Origin: Saccharopolyspora_C sp040643635
GTDB taxonomy: Bacteria > Actinomycetota > Actinomycetes > Mycobacteriales > Pseudonocardiaceae
Reading direction: 5' to 3'
Length of the DNA: 64,000 bases
Assembly: GCF_040643635.1 (NCBI RefSeq)
Contig: NZ_JBEYUS010000026.1
Location: 12,320 to 76,319, forward strand
Made by a program: the position numbers and the translations under genes. Below the pieces are notes generated by a model. The model was not told the origin of the DNA. It saw nothing but the letters and a program-made list of their open reading frames with translations, and did not search any database. Shown piece after piece: positions 26,073 through 33,247 of this stretch (position 1 is the stretch's first letter; each line of letters starts with the position of its first letter).

Positions 26073-26393
26073 ATGGGTCAAGTGGTCAGCATGCCGCTGG
26101 CGGGCGGCGGCGAGGTGCTCATCGAGGCCGCCGAGGACGCCTCGGGCGCGCAGCGCGTCGGCCGCGGCGACGTGGTGCGGCGCGCCGGCGAGACGCTGCA
26201 GGAGTCGCTGGGCAAGGTCCGCCCGGCCGCCGAGGCGGTGCTCGACGAGTTCCGCGCGATGGACACCACCCCCTCGAAGATCAAGGTCCAGTTCGGCGTC
26301 AAGCTCACCGGCGAGGCGAACCTCGCGGTGGCGAAGACCTCCGGCGAGGCCAACTTCACGGTCACGCTGGAATGGGAGCCGACGGGCTCGTGA
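26073..26393 (+). CDS. Trypco1 domain protein (CU044_2847-like), partner of the trypsin-nSTAND gene
   Basis: A 106-residue protein with an N-terminal beta hairpin (VVSMPLAGGGEVLIEA), a central helical part (LQESLGKVRPAAEAVLDEFRA) and a C-terminal strand pair, IKVQFGVKLTGEANLAVA / GEANFTVTLEWE. This pattern matches the family named trypsin-co-occurring domain 1, found beside trypsin-like proteins in conflict systems. ATG 26073 follows GGAG at six bases. It lies 79 bases after the trypsin-nSTAND gene on the same strand, so the two are probably one operon. Its likely role is a regulator, substrate or sensor of the protease; that is inference from co-occurrence. Confidence 0.78.
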   Translation: MGQVVSMPLAGGGEVLIEAAEDASGAQRVGRGDVVRRAGETLQESLGKVRPAAEAVLDEFRAMDTTPSKIKVQFGVKLTGEANLAVAKTSGEANFTVTLEWEPTGS

Positions 26394-26452
26394 GTGGCCC
26401 GTTCGACCGAGCCGGGCGGGCGAACGGACCGTTCACCGCGGCGGTGCTGACC

Positions 26453-26458
26453 TAGACT
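26453..26458 (+). promoter_or_regulatory. -10 element of deoC, probably leaderless
   Basis: TAGACT lies 13 to 8 bases before the deoC ATG at 26466, which has no ribosome binding site. This suggests transcription starting at or next to the start codon and a promoter for the deoC operon separate from the Trypco1-like gene. Confidence 0.5.
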
Positions 26459-26465
26459 GCGCGGC

Positions 26466-27443
26466 ATGGTCGAACCACTGGACGGTCCGCGCACCGGCGC
26501 GCTGCCGCCGGAACTCGCCGAGGTCACCCGGGACGAGCGGTCGCTGCGGCGATTCCTGCACGGCCTGCCCGGCGTGGACCAGGTGGGGCTGGAGCAGCGC
26601 GCCGCGGGACTCGCCACCCGCAGCATCAAGAAGGACGCCAAGGCGTGGGCGATCGACGCCGCGATCGGCATGGTGGACCTGACGACGCTGGAGGGCGCCG
26701 ACACCGAGGGCAAGGTGCGCGCGCTGGCGGCGAAGGCCCGCCGCCCCGACGCCGAGCACCCGGACACCCCGCCGGTCGCGGCCGTGTGCGTGTACCCGGA
26801 CCTGGCGGCGACGGCGGTGGCGGCGCTGGCGGGTTCCGGTGTCGGCGTGGCCTCGGTGGCGACGGCGTTCCCGTCCGGCCGGTCGGCCCGGCAGGTGAAG
26901 CTGGACGAGGTGGCGCTCGCGGTGTCCGCCGGAGCGTCCGAAGTGGACATGGTGATCGACCGGGGCGCGTTCCTGTCCGGTCGCTACGGCCAGGTCTTCG
27001 AGGAGGTCCAGCAGGTGAAGGCGGCCTGCGGCGACGCGCACCTGAAGGTGATCCTGGAGACCGGCGAGCTCGCCACCTACGACAACGTGCGCCGCGCGTC
27101 CTGGCTGGCGCTGCTGGCGGGCGGCGATTTCATCAAGACCTCCACCGGCAAGGTCTCCCCCGCGGCCACGCTGCCGGTGACGACGCTGATGCTGCAGGCC
27201 GTGCGGGACTGGCGGGACCGCACCGGTGAGCCGCGCGGGGTGAAGCCGGCGGGCGGCATCCGCACCACGAAGGACGCGATGCGCTACCTGGTCGCGGTCC
27301 GCGAGGTCGCCGGGCCGGAGTGGCTGACCCCGGCGCTGTTCCGCTTCGGCGCGTCGAGCCTGCTGGGAGATCTGCTGATGCAACGACGAACGCAACGCAC
27401 CGGCCACTACGCGGCCGCGCACCACGTGGCGGTGGACGCATGA
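26466..27443 (+). CDS. deoC: Deoxyribose-phosphate aldolase
   Basis: A 325-residue class I aldolase that splits 2-deoxyribose-5-phosphate into glyceraldehyde-3-phosphate and acetaldehyde. Catalytic segments are SEVDMVIDRGAF, LKVILETGEL (proton-relay lysine), and FIKTSTGK, whose lysine forms the Schiff base; GVKPAGGIRT is the phosphate-binding loop. About 60 extra N-terminal residues, compared with the 250-residue bacterial form, resemble the longer eukaryotic/actinobacterial type. Its stop overlaps the ATG of the aldehyde dehydrogenase (ATGA), so the enzymes are made together and acetaldehyde can be removed at once. It completes deoxynucleoside catabolism with pnp and deoA elsewhere in this window. 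Confidence 0.95.
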   Translation: MVEPLDGPRTGALPPELAEVTRDERSLRRFLHGLPGVDQVGLEQRAAGLATRSIKKDAKAWAIDAAIGMVDLTTLEGADTEGKVRALAAKARRPDAEHPDTPPVAAVCVYPDLAATAVAALAGSGVGVASVATAFPSGRSARQVKLDEVALAVSAGASEVDMVIDRGAFLSGRYGQVFEEVQQVKAACGDAHLKVILETGELATYDNVRRASWLALLAGGDFIKTSTGKVSPAATLPVTTLMLQAVRDWRDRTGEPRGVKPAGGIRTTKDAMRYLVAVREVAGPEWLTPALFRFGASSLLGDLLMQRRTQRTGHYAAAHHVAVDA

Positions 27444-28873
27444 GCGACTGGGAGTACGCGCCCGCGCCGGAGTCGGCGGCCGTGGCGAACCTGCGCGACC
27501 GGTACCGGATGTTCGTGGACGGCGAGTTCACCGACGGCGCGGGCACCCCGCTGACCACGATCAACCCGGCCACCGGCGAACCGCTCGCCGAGGTCGCCAC
27601 CGCCGCCCAGTCCGATGTGGACACCGCGGTGCGGGCGGCGCGGCGCGCGTTCGAGACCACCTGGGGCCCGATGCCGGGCGCGGAGCGCGCGAAGTACCTG
27701 TTCCGCATCGCCCGGCTCATCCAGGAGCGCGGCCGGGAGCTGGCCGTGCTGGAGACGCTGGACAACGGCAAGCCGATCAAGGAGTCCCGCGACTCCGACA
27801 TCCCCACCGCCGCGGCGCACTTCTTCCACCACGCGGGCTGGGCGGACAAGCTCGGCTACGCCGGGTACGGCCCCGAGCCGCGGCCGCTGGGCGTGGCCGC
27901 CGGGGTGATCCCGTGGAACTTCCCGCTGCTGATGCTGGCGTGGAAGATCGCCCCCGCGCTGGCCTGCGGCAACACCGTGGTGCTGAAACCGGCCGAGACC
28001 ACGCCGCTGTCCGCGCTGGTGTTCGGCGAGCTGTGCCAGGAGGCCGGGTTGCCGCCCGGTGTGGTGAACGTCCTGCCCGGCGCCGGTGACGTGGGCGCGC
28101 AGCTGGTCGCGCACCCGGACGTGGACAAGGTCGCGTTCACCGGTTCCACCGCGGTCGGCAAGGAGATCCAGCGGACGCTCGCCGGGAGCGGGAAGAAGCT
28201 CACCCTGGAGCTCGGCGGGAAGGCCGCGAACATCGTGTTCGACGACGCGCCGCTGGACCAGGCGGTGGAGGGCGTCGTCGGCGGCATCTTCTTCAACCAG
28301 GGCCAGGTGTGCTGCGCGGGATCGCGGCTGCTGGTGCAGGAGTCGATCGCCGAGGAGCTGCTCGGCAAGCTGCGCTCCCGGGTGGAGCTGCTGCGGGTCG
28401 GCGACCCGCTGGACAAGAACACCGACGTCGGCGCGATCAACTCGGCCGAGCAGCTGGCCCGCATCACCGACCTCGTCTCGGCCGGGGAGGCCGAGGGCGC
28501 GACCCGGTGGAGCAGCTCGTGCCCGCTGCCGGAGCGCGGTTTCTTCTTCTCCCCCACCGTGTTCGGCGAGGTGCAGCAGTCGATGCGCATCGCGCGCGAG
28601 GAGATCTTCGGCCCGGTGCTGTCGGTGCTGACGTTCCGCACCCCGGACGAGGCGATCGCCAAGGCGAACAACACCCCGTACGGCCTGTCCGCGGGCGTGT
28701 GGACGGAGAAGGGTTCCCGCGCGCTGTGGGCGGCGCAGCGGCTGCGCGCCGGCGTGGTGTGGGCCAACACGTTCAACCGGTTCGATCCGACCGCGCCGTT
28801 CGGCGGCTACCGGGAATCCGGGTTCGGCCGCGAGGGCGGCCGCGCCGGTCTGGAGGCATACCTTGACGTCTGA
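27440..28873 (+). CDS. Aldehyde dehydrogenase (NAD-dependent)
   Basis: A full-length, 477-residue member of the ALDH superfamily. It has the substrate-channel Asn in IPWNFPLLM, the cofactor lysine in VVLKPAETTPLS, the Rossmann FTGSTAVGK, the general base in TLELGGKAANIV, the catalytic cysteine in QGQVCCAGSRLLVQ and the late EEIFGPVLSV. The start ATG at 27440 overlaps the deoC stop. Context says that the acetaldehyde released by DeoC is the substrate, giving acetate or acetyl units; specificity itself is not visible in the sequence. Its 3' end overlaps the next gene by 11 bases. Confidence 0.94.
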   Translation: MSDWEYAPAPESAAVANLRDRYRMFVDGEFTDGAGTPLTTINPATGEPLAEVATAAQSDVDTAVRAARRAFETTWGPMPGAERAKYLFRIARLIQERGRELAVLETLDNGKPIKESRDSDIPTAAAHFFHHAGWADKLGYAGYGPEPRPLGVAAGVIPWNFPLLMLAWKIAPALACGNTVVLKPAETTPLSALVFGELCQEAGLPPGVVNVLPGAGDVGAQLVAHPDVDKVAFTGSTAVGKEIQRTLAGSGKKLTLELGGKAANIVFDDAPLDQAVEGVVGGIFFNQGQVCCAGSRLLVQESIAEELLGKLRSRVELLRVGDPLDKNTDVGAINSAEQLARITDLVSAGEAEGATRWSSSCPLPERGFFFSPTVFGEVQQSMRIAREEIFGPVLSVLTFRTPDEAIAKANNTPYGLSAGVWTEKGSRALWAAQRLRAGVVWANTFNRFDPTAPFGGYRESGFGREGGRAGLEAYLDV

Positions 28874-29747
28874 GCAGCACGAGCCCGCCCGGGTCGCGGT
28901 GGCCAAGACCTGCAAGCTCTACGTCGGCGGGAAGTTCCCCCGCTCCGAGTCCGGCCGGGTGTACCCGGTGCGCGACGCGGCGGGAGCACCGCTGGCGAAC
29001 GTGGCGCACGCGTCGCGCAAGGACCTGCGGGACGCGGTGGTGGCCGCGCGCGGGGCGTTCCCCGGCTGGTCCGGGGCCACCGCCTACAACCGCGGCCAGG
29101 TGCTGTTCCGCATCGCCGAGGTGATGGAGGGCCGCCGCGCCCAGTTCACCGCGGACGTCGGCGCCGCGGAGGGCCTCGGTGCGGACGCGGCCGCCGCCGT
29201 GGTGGACGCGGCGATCGACCGGGTGGTGTGGTTCGCCGGTTGGACGGACAAGATCGCGGGCGTGCTGGGGGCGGCGAATCCCGTTGCGGGGCCGTACTTC
29301 TCGTTCAGCGTGCCGGAGCCGAGCGGCGTCGTCGGCGTGCTCGCCCCGCAGGACTCCTCGTTGCTGGGACTGGTGAGCGTGCTCGCGCCGGTGCTGGCGA
29401 CGGGCTGCACCGCGGTCGTGGTGACCAGCGCGGAACGCCCGCTGCCCGCGGTGACGCTGGCCGAGGTGCTCGCGACCTCCGACGTGCCGGGTGGCGCGGC
29501 GAACCTGCTCACCGGGCGGGCCGCGGAGCTCGGGCCGTGGCTGGCCGCGCACGGCGAGGTCGATGCGCTCGACCTCACCGGCGCGGACGCGGAACTGCGC
29601 CCGGAGCTGGAGCGGGCCGCCGCGGGCAGCGTGAAGCGGGTGCTGCGCGCCGGACGCGGTGAACCGGACTGGGCCGCCGCCCCCGGCTTGGCGCGGCTGC
29701 GCGCGTTCACCGAGATCAAGACCACCTGGCACCCGATCGGCACCTGA
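28863..29747 (+). CDS. Half-length aldehyde dehydrogenase-like protein, no catalytic domain
   Basis: 294 residues, against about 480 for the family. It keeps the N-terminal and cofactor-domain fold: KLYVGGKFPRSESGRVYPVRD, RGQVLFRIAEVMEGRR, PSGVVGVLAPQDSSLLGL (the position of IPWNFP) and VTSAERPLPAV (Ser in place of the cofactor lysine), then stops after ALDLTGADAELRPELERA. The catalytic Cys/Glu half is absent. It starts with TTG 28863 inside the upstream gene, an 11-base overlap. Codon use is normal and the frame is intact, so it is not a decaying pseudogene. A structural or regulatory partner of the full ALDH, recalling the two-domain ALDH16 family, is plausible but inferred. Confidence 0.8.
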   Translation: MTSEQHEPARVAVAKTCKLYVGGKFPRSESGRVYPVRDAAGAPLANVAHASRKDLRDAVVAARGAFPGWSGATAYNRGQVLFRIAEVMEGRRAQFTADVGAAEGLGADAAAAVVDAAIDRVVWFAGWTDKIAGVLGAANPVAGPYFSFSVPEPSGVVGVLAPQDSSLLGLVSVLAPVLATGCTAVVVTSAERPLPAVTLAEVLATSDVPGGAANLLTGRAAELGPWLAAHGEVDALDLTGADAELRPELERAAAGSVKRVLRAGRGEPDWAAAPGLARLRAFTEIKTTWHPIGT

Positions 29748-29876
29748 CCGCTCGCCGCCGCGCGGCGGCGGACTGCGACGGCGGAACGCGGTGGCCGCCC
29801 CGGTGCCGCGTTCCGGACGGGCGCCACCTGCTCAGCAGGTGGACCGCCGGACCGACCTCGCGGCCGCGGTCCCCAC

Positions 29877-29911
29877 CCGGGTGCGCGGCGCGACCGGCTC
29901 CGCGCACCCGG
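29877..29911. terminator. Bidirectional terminator
   Basis: Twelve-base perfect arms (CCGGGTGCGCGG / CCGCGCACCCGG) around an 11-base loop lie between the convergent stops at 29747 and 29928. Confidence 0.65.
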
Positions 29912-29927
29912 CCACCGGGTCCTCCGC

Positions 29928-30533
29928 TCAGGCCGGGGGAACGACCCGGCAGCGCCGGATCGCGAGGATCAGCACCCGGACCGCGCCCGCGAGCAGGACC
30001 GCGCCGAGGACGATCGCCACCCAGCCGGGCAGCTCGAACAGCACCGGCCCGTCGCCGAGCAACCGATCCACCACGTTCGTGCCCGCGATGGCGAGCAGGC
30101 CCGCGACCACCGCACCGGCGGCGTACCAGCGCCTGCCGCGCAGCGCGGTCCCCGCGCGGAACGCCGCCCCGACGGCCACCACGACCAGCAGCAGCATCCA
30201 CACCGCGCCGACCGCGTCGGCGAGCGCGAACGGCACGGGCCCGCCGACGCCGTCGACGAGGAACTCCAGCCCGAACAGGGTGAGCGCGGCGGTGCCGAGC
30301 GCGCTGCCGAGAACGGCGGGCCGGGACCGCTTCGCGGGATCGCCCTCCAGCTGCGCGGCGACGTGGGCGGCGTACTCGCGCGGAGTGCCGAAGGCCTCGA
30401 CCGGGTCTTCACCGGATTCGGCGAGGTGCGCCTCCACCTCCGCGAGCACGTCGCCGACGCGGGCGCCGGAGATCTCGTGCCCCCGCAGCGCGATCAGCAG
30501 CTCGTCCCGGTACTTCTGAGCCTCGATCGTCAT
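29928..30533 (-). CDS. HAAS-domain membrane protein
   Basis: A 201-residue protein. The cytoplasmic N-terminus (YRDELLIALRGHEISGARVGDVLAEVEAHLAESGEDPVEAFG, residues 7-50, given in part) is the helical HAAS/DUF1700-type signalling module. Four or five membrane helices follow (LGSALGTAALTLFGLEFLV, VGAVWMLLLVVVAVGAAF, AAGAVVAGLLAIAG, VAIVLGAVLLAGAVRVL). The start ATG at 30533 overlaps the PadR stop (ATGA). HAAS proteins are known to occur beside PadR regulators, as here, and the pair probably forms a membrane-linked regulatory switch. The exact signal is unknown. Confidence 0.8.
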   Translation of the reverse strand: MTIEAQKYRDELLIALRGHEISGARVGDVLAEVEAHLAESGEDPVEAFGTPREYAAHVAAQLEGDPAKRSRPAVLGSALGTAALTLFGLEFLVDGVGGPVPFALADAVGAVWMLLLVVVAVGAAFRAGTALRGRRWYAAGAVVAGLLAIAGTNVVDRLLGDGPVLFELPGWVAIVLGAVLLAGAVRVLILAIRRCRVVPPA

Positions 30534-30883
30534 CGTCCCGTCCCCCGTTCGATCACCGAGCTCGCGCTCTTCGCGAACTCCGTCCACTTCGGTCCCTGTT
30601 CGGCGAGCACCGCGCGTCCCCGTTCGGTGAGGGCGAAGAACTTGCGGCCGGGGCCGCTCTCCCCCGCCCGCCACTCGGTGCTCAGCAGCCCGTCGGCGGC
30701 CAGCCGGTTGAGCAGCGGGTACAGCGTTCCCGCTTTCATGTCCGGCAGTCCGGCCTCGGCGAGCCGTTGCAGCAGCAGGTACCCGTAGCCCTCCCGGCTC
30801 TCGGCGAGCAGCGCCAGGACCGCGAGGTCGAGGACACCGCGCAGCCATTGGGTCTGTCGCGCATCGGGCTTCTTCTCAGGCAC
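30530..30883 (-). CDS. PadR-family transcriptional regulator
   Basis: A 117-residue winged-helix repressor. Family signatures: VLDLAVLALLAESREGYGYLLLQRL (first helices, given around residues 14-38), the recognition helix region MKAGTLYPLLNRLAADGLL and the wing EWRAGESGPGRKFFALTERGRAVL. Short C-terminal helix, so it belongs to the small PadR-s2 type. Start GTG 30883 (VPEKKPDARQ) is supported by TACCTT 12 bases upstream and no ribosome binding site. It is cotranscribed with the HAAS protein and likely represses its own operon through the repeats just upstream. Confidence 0.88.
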   Translation of the reverse strand: MPEKKPDARQTQWLRGVLDLAVLALLAESREGYGYLLLQRLAEAGLPDMKAGTLYPLLNRLAADGLLSTEWRAGESGPGRKFFALTERGRAVLAEQGPKWTEFAKSASSVIERGTGR

Positions 30884-30889
30884 ATCCCC

Positions 30890-30929
30890 AAGGTAACACC
30901 AACTAGTAGGCGAGGCCAACTAGTAGGCC
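30890..30929 (-). promoter_or_regulatory. PadR operon promoter with duplicated operator-like repeats
   Basis: On the minus strand TACCTT (30890-30895) is a -10 element placed for leaderless initiation at GTG 30883. Just upstream are two direct copies of CCAACTAGTAGGC (30899-30911 and 30916-30928), exactly 17 bases apart; each contains the palindrome ACTAGT. This arrangement suggests two repressor dimers side by side on the promoter. Confidence 0.65.
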
Positions 30930-30950
30930 GAGCCAGGGTTGGTGCGGACG

Positions 30951-30986
30951 AAAAAACCGCCCACCCGGGGCGATCCGGGTGGGCGG
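30951..30986 (-). terminator. Rho-independent terminator of the SMI1/KNR4 gene
   Basis: On the minus strand a perfect 12-base stem (CCGCCCACCCGG with its complement) and a six-base loop are followed directly by six T residues. This is the only textbook intrinsic terminator in the window. It starts 51 bases after the stop at 31037 and isolates the PadR promoter from read-through. Confidence 0.88.
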
Positions 30987-31036
30987 TGCGGAGCAACGGT
31001 CCGCGTCCCCGACCGGGACGCGGACCACCGGCGGGA

Positions 31037-31618
31037 TCAGCGGACCTGCCAGTCCAACCTGCCGTCCTCGGTGACCGTCGGGTGGCTGTACCCGGCGGGG
31101 GCTCCTTCGGTCAGCGAGCGGTGCACGTCGGAGAGCATCGACGAGATGTCCCGCCACTCCGGCCGCTGCACCTGCCCCGCCTCCTGCTCCCACTCCAGCA
31201 CGCAGCCCCGCATCGGCCCGGGCCGCAGGTCCACCACCAGCTCGTCGGCGAACCCGTCCCCGGCGATGGGGATCCACGCCGGGTGGTAGCTCGACCCCGG
31301 CGAACCCGCGTAGTAGTCGCACGCGGGCCGTTCCCACTGCGCCGCCCAGATCTCGCGGTGCCCGGCCCACACCTGCCACGCGCGCTGCGCGCTGTAGGGC
31401 GTGTAGAACGGCGGCAGCACGTCGGCGAGGACGTCACCCTCGGTCCCACCGCAGGTCGACCACCACTCGCGCAGCTCCGCAGGCAACCGGATCTCGAATT
31501 CCGCCTCCAGTTCGGCGAAATCCGGCGGCGGGGAAGGCGGGAGCAGGGCCGCTGCGGTCACCGGTGCGTGCTCACCCAACCAAAGCACGATTCTCGTCCA
31601 CAGCTCCGTGACATCCAT
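31037..31618 (-). CDS. SMI1/KNR4 family protein
   Basis: A 193-residue protein. The order of segments fits the SMI1/KNR4 fold: LPPSPPPDFAELEAEFEIRLPAELREWWSTCGG (entry helix and first strand, residues 28-60, in part), DVLPPFYTPYSAQRAW, WIPIAGDGFADELVVDLRPGPMRG (the typical WIPI..DG....VVD pattern) and WRDISSMLSDVHRSL. In bacteria this fold is frequent among immunity proteins of polymorphic toxins, but it also occurs in cell-wall regulators; no toxin gene is next to it. Start ATG 31618 (MDVTELWTR); two further ATGs lie 6 and 9 bases upstream. A strong terminator follows it. Confidence 0.83.
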   Translation of the reverse strand: MDVTELWTRIVLWLGEHAPVTAAALLPPSPPPDFAELEAEFEIRLPAELREWWSTCGGTEGDVLADVLPPFYTPYSAQRAWQVWAGHREIWAAQWERPACDYYAGSPGSSYHPAWIPIAGDGFADELVVDLRPGPMRGCVLEWEQEAGQVQRPEWRDISSMLSDVHRSLTEGAPAGYSHPTVTEDGRLDWQVR

Positions 31619-31826
31619 TCGCATCATGATCGACGGGGCCACCGGGCGCCGGTACCGCCAACCGTGATCATGCCCACCCGGCTCACCTCGGACGACCCGT
31701 CCCGCCGGTTCGGTTGCGAGGCCGCTCGACATGGTCGATACGGTGGGCAGCCCGACCGGACGGCAGGCGTGCGGTGGGGAACCCGTAGGCTTCGCGGACG
31801 TCTGTTCGGCGACCGGAGGTAGGAAG

Positions 31827-33059
31827 ATGGCGCAGGACATCGTCCCCATCGAACTGGGGCTGCCGCAAGGCGACGTGGTGACCCTGTGGGCACCGCGCTG
31901 GCGGGAGGACGGCGAGGACTGGGAGGCGTTCCTGGGCCACGACGAGGACCTCTACGCCTTCCCCGATGCCGCCCGGCTGGCCGCGTTCGTGCGCACCGCC
32001 CGGGAGCACGACCTCGACGACCACCCGGCCTGGCACGTGGTCCCCGCGCTGTCCGCGGTCGAGCTGAACCCGGACGAGGACCACCAGTTCGACCTGGTGG
32101 GCGTGCCCGAACTGGTCGCCGACACCCCCGACGTGTGGACGATCAACGAGCTGCACGACATCGTGGAGATCGCGCGTTCGCTGGCCGACGTGTGCGAGCT
32201 GGACACGGTGCACGAGGTGCTCGACGCCGCCACCGGCTTCAGCCTGCTGGACCAGGGAACCCTGGTGTTCACCGGCAAGGACGGCCAGAAGCGCTGGTCC
32301 GAGCTGTGCGCCGTGGTCGCCGAGCGCTGGGACGACCTGCTCGACGCCCTCGACGGCGTGGTGGCCACCCCCGAGGTACCCGCGGACGCGGTCGCCACCG
32401 CCGAGACCGAGCTGGCCGAGGCGATGGAGCACGACGGCGCGGAGAGCTCCGAGTCCGACGACGACTCCGATGTGGACCCGGTGGACGAGGAGTCCGAGCC
32501 CGGGTTCTGGGGCGAGATCGGCATCGACCCGATCCGCATCACCACCGCGCAGGGCGAGTTCTACTCGCTGCGCTGCTACCTGGACGACGACCCGGTGTTC
32601 CTCGGCTCCGACGGGCGCATCGACGTGTTCGGCTCGCCGCGCGCGCTGGCCCGTTTCCTCGCCGAGGACGCCGCGCTGGAGGACAACGACCTGACCCGGG
32701 TCGCGACCTGGCCGCAGGTGGCGCAGCGGGCGACCGGCGGCGAGCTGGAGATCGAGGTCGGGGCGGACAACAGCTACGTGCTCACCGGGCTGGACGAGGA
32801 CCTCGCCGCCGGACCGTCCGAAGTGGACGCGAACCAGCTGGACCTGGCGGAGGAGCTGCTGCTGGACGCGGCGGCCTGGGCCGACGACAAGACCGTGGAC
32901 GAGGCGCTGCAGCCCTCCGAGCTGCTCGGCTGGCTGGTGTCGTTCGTGCTGCGCCCCAACCCGAACCGGATGCCGCCGAGCCCGCCGTTCGACGACGAGG
33001 TCGCGGCCTGGCGGGAACTCGTGGCCCAGTTCGAGGACCAGCGCCTGCGCAAGCACTGA
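31827..33059 (+). CDS. Conserved actinobacterial protein of unknown function (Rv3311-like)
   Basis: A 410-residue, very acidic protein. ATG 31827 follows GGAGGTAGGAAG. Two related halves can be made out: residues 1-90 (VTLWAPRWREDGEDWEAFLGHDEDLYAFPDAARLAAFVR) and residues 235-330 (YSLRCYLDDDPVFLGSDGRIDVFGSPRALARFLAED) share the pattern of a short beta unit followed by a segment reading F-x-x-P-x-x-L-A-x-F, so the protein looks like an internal duplication. They are joined by an acidic linker (SSESDDDSDVDPVDEESE). It occupies the same place before add as Rv3311 in M. tuberculosis. The function is not known; no catalytic motif is visible. Confidence 0.82.
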   Translation: MAQDIVPIELGLPQGDVVTLWAPRWREDGEDWEAFLGHDEDLYAFPDAARLAAFVRTAREHDLDDHPAWHVVPALSAVELNPDEDHQFDLVGVPELVADTPDVWTINELHDIVEIARSLADVCELDTVHEVLDAATGFSLLDQGTLVFTGKDGQKRWSELCAVVAERWDDLLDALDGVVATPEVPADAVATAETELAEAMEHDGAESSESDDDSDVDPVDEESEPGFWGEIGIDPIRITTAQGEFYSLRCYLDDDPVFLGSDGRIDVFGSPRALARFLAEDAALEDNDLTRVATWPQVAQRATGGELEIEVGADNSYVLTGLDEDLAAGPSEVDANQLDLAEELLLDAAAWADDKTVDEALQPSELLGWLVSFVLRPNPNRMPPSPPFDDEVAAWRELVAQFEDQRLRKH

Positions 33060-33099
33060 CCCCGCGCAGCGGAGTCTCGCTACTTCTGCTGCAGAGCGC

Positions 33100-33203
33100 T
33101 CGGGTGGCGGAACCTCAGCGGTTTCCTCGCGAGGAAACCGCTGAGAACCCGCGGCGGTGCCGGCATCTCGGGTGGTCGTCGGCTCAGCGGCTCCGCCGCT
33201 GAC
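33100..33203 (+). repeat. Structured intergenic repeat, copy E (internally deleted)
   Basis: After GGGTGGCGGAAC comes a perfect 32-base palindrome at 33114-33145 (half-site CTCAGCGGTTTCCTCG), then AGAACCCGCGGCGGTGCCGG and a second small hairpin at 33184-33202 (TCAGCGGC, TCC loop, GCCGCTGA). The nested inner hairpin found in copies B, C and D is missing. It lies between the convergent Rv3311-like and add genes, where it could serve as a terminator. Confidence 0.82.
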
Positions 33204-33247
33204 GGGAAACCGACAAGACCCGCCGGGCGGGGTTCAGGGCCGTTCCG

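Noticed and set aside
22376..26074. 1232-codon minus-strand open frame opposite the trypsin-nSTAND gene
   Set aside because: Arg/Gln/His-rich shadow; the plus strand carries intact Walker and protease motifs.
28863..29747. Pseudogene call for the half-length ALDH
   Set aside because: The frame is clean, starts by overlap with the upstream gene and ends before a normal terminator, which does not look like decay.
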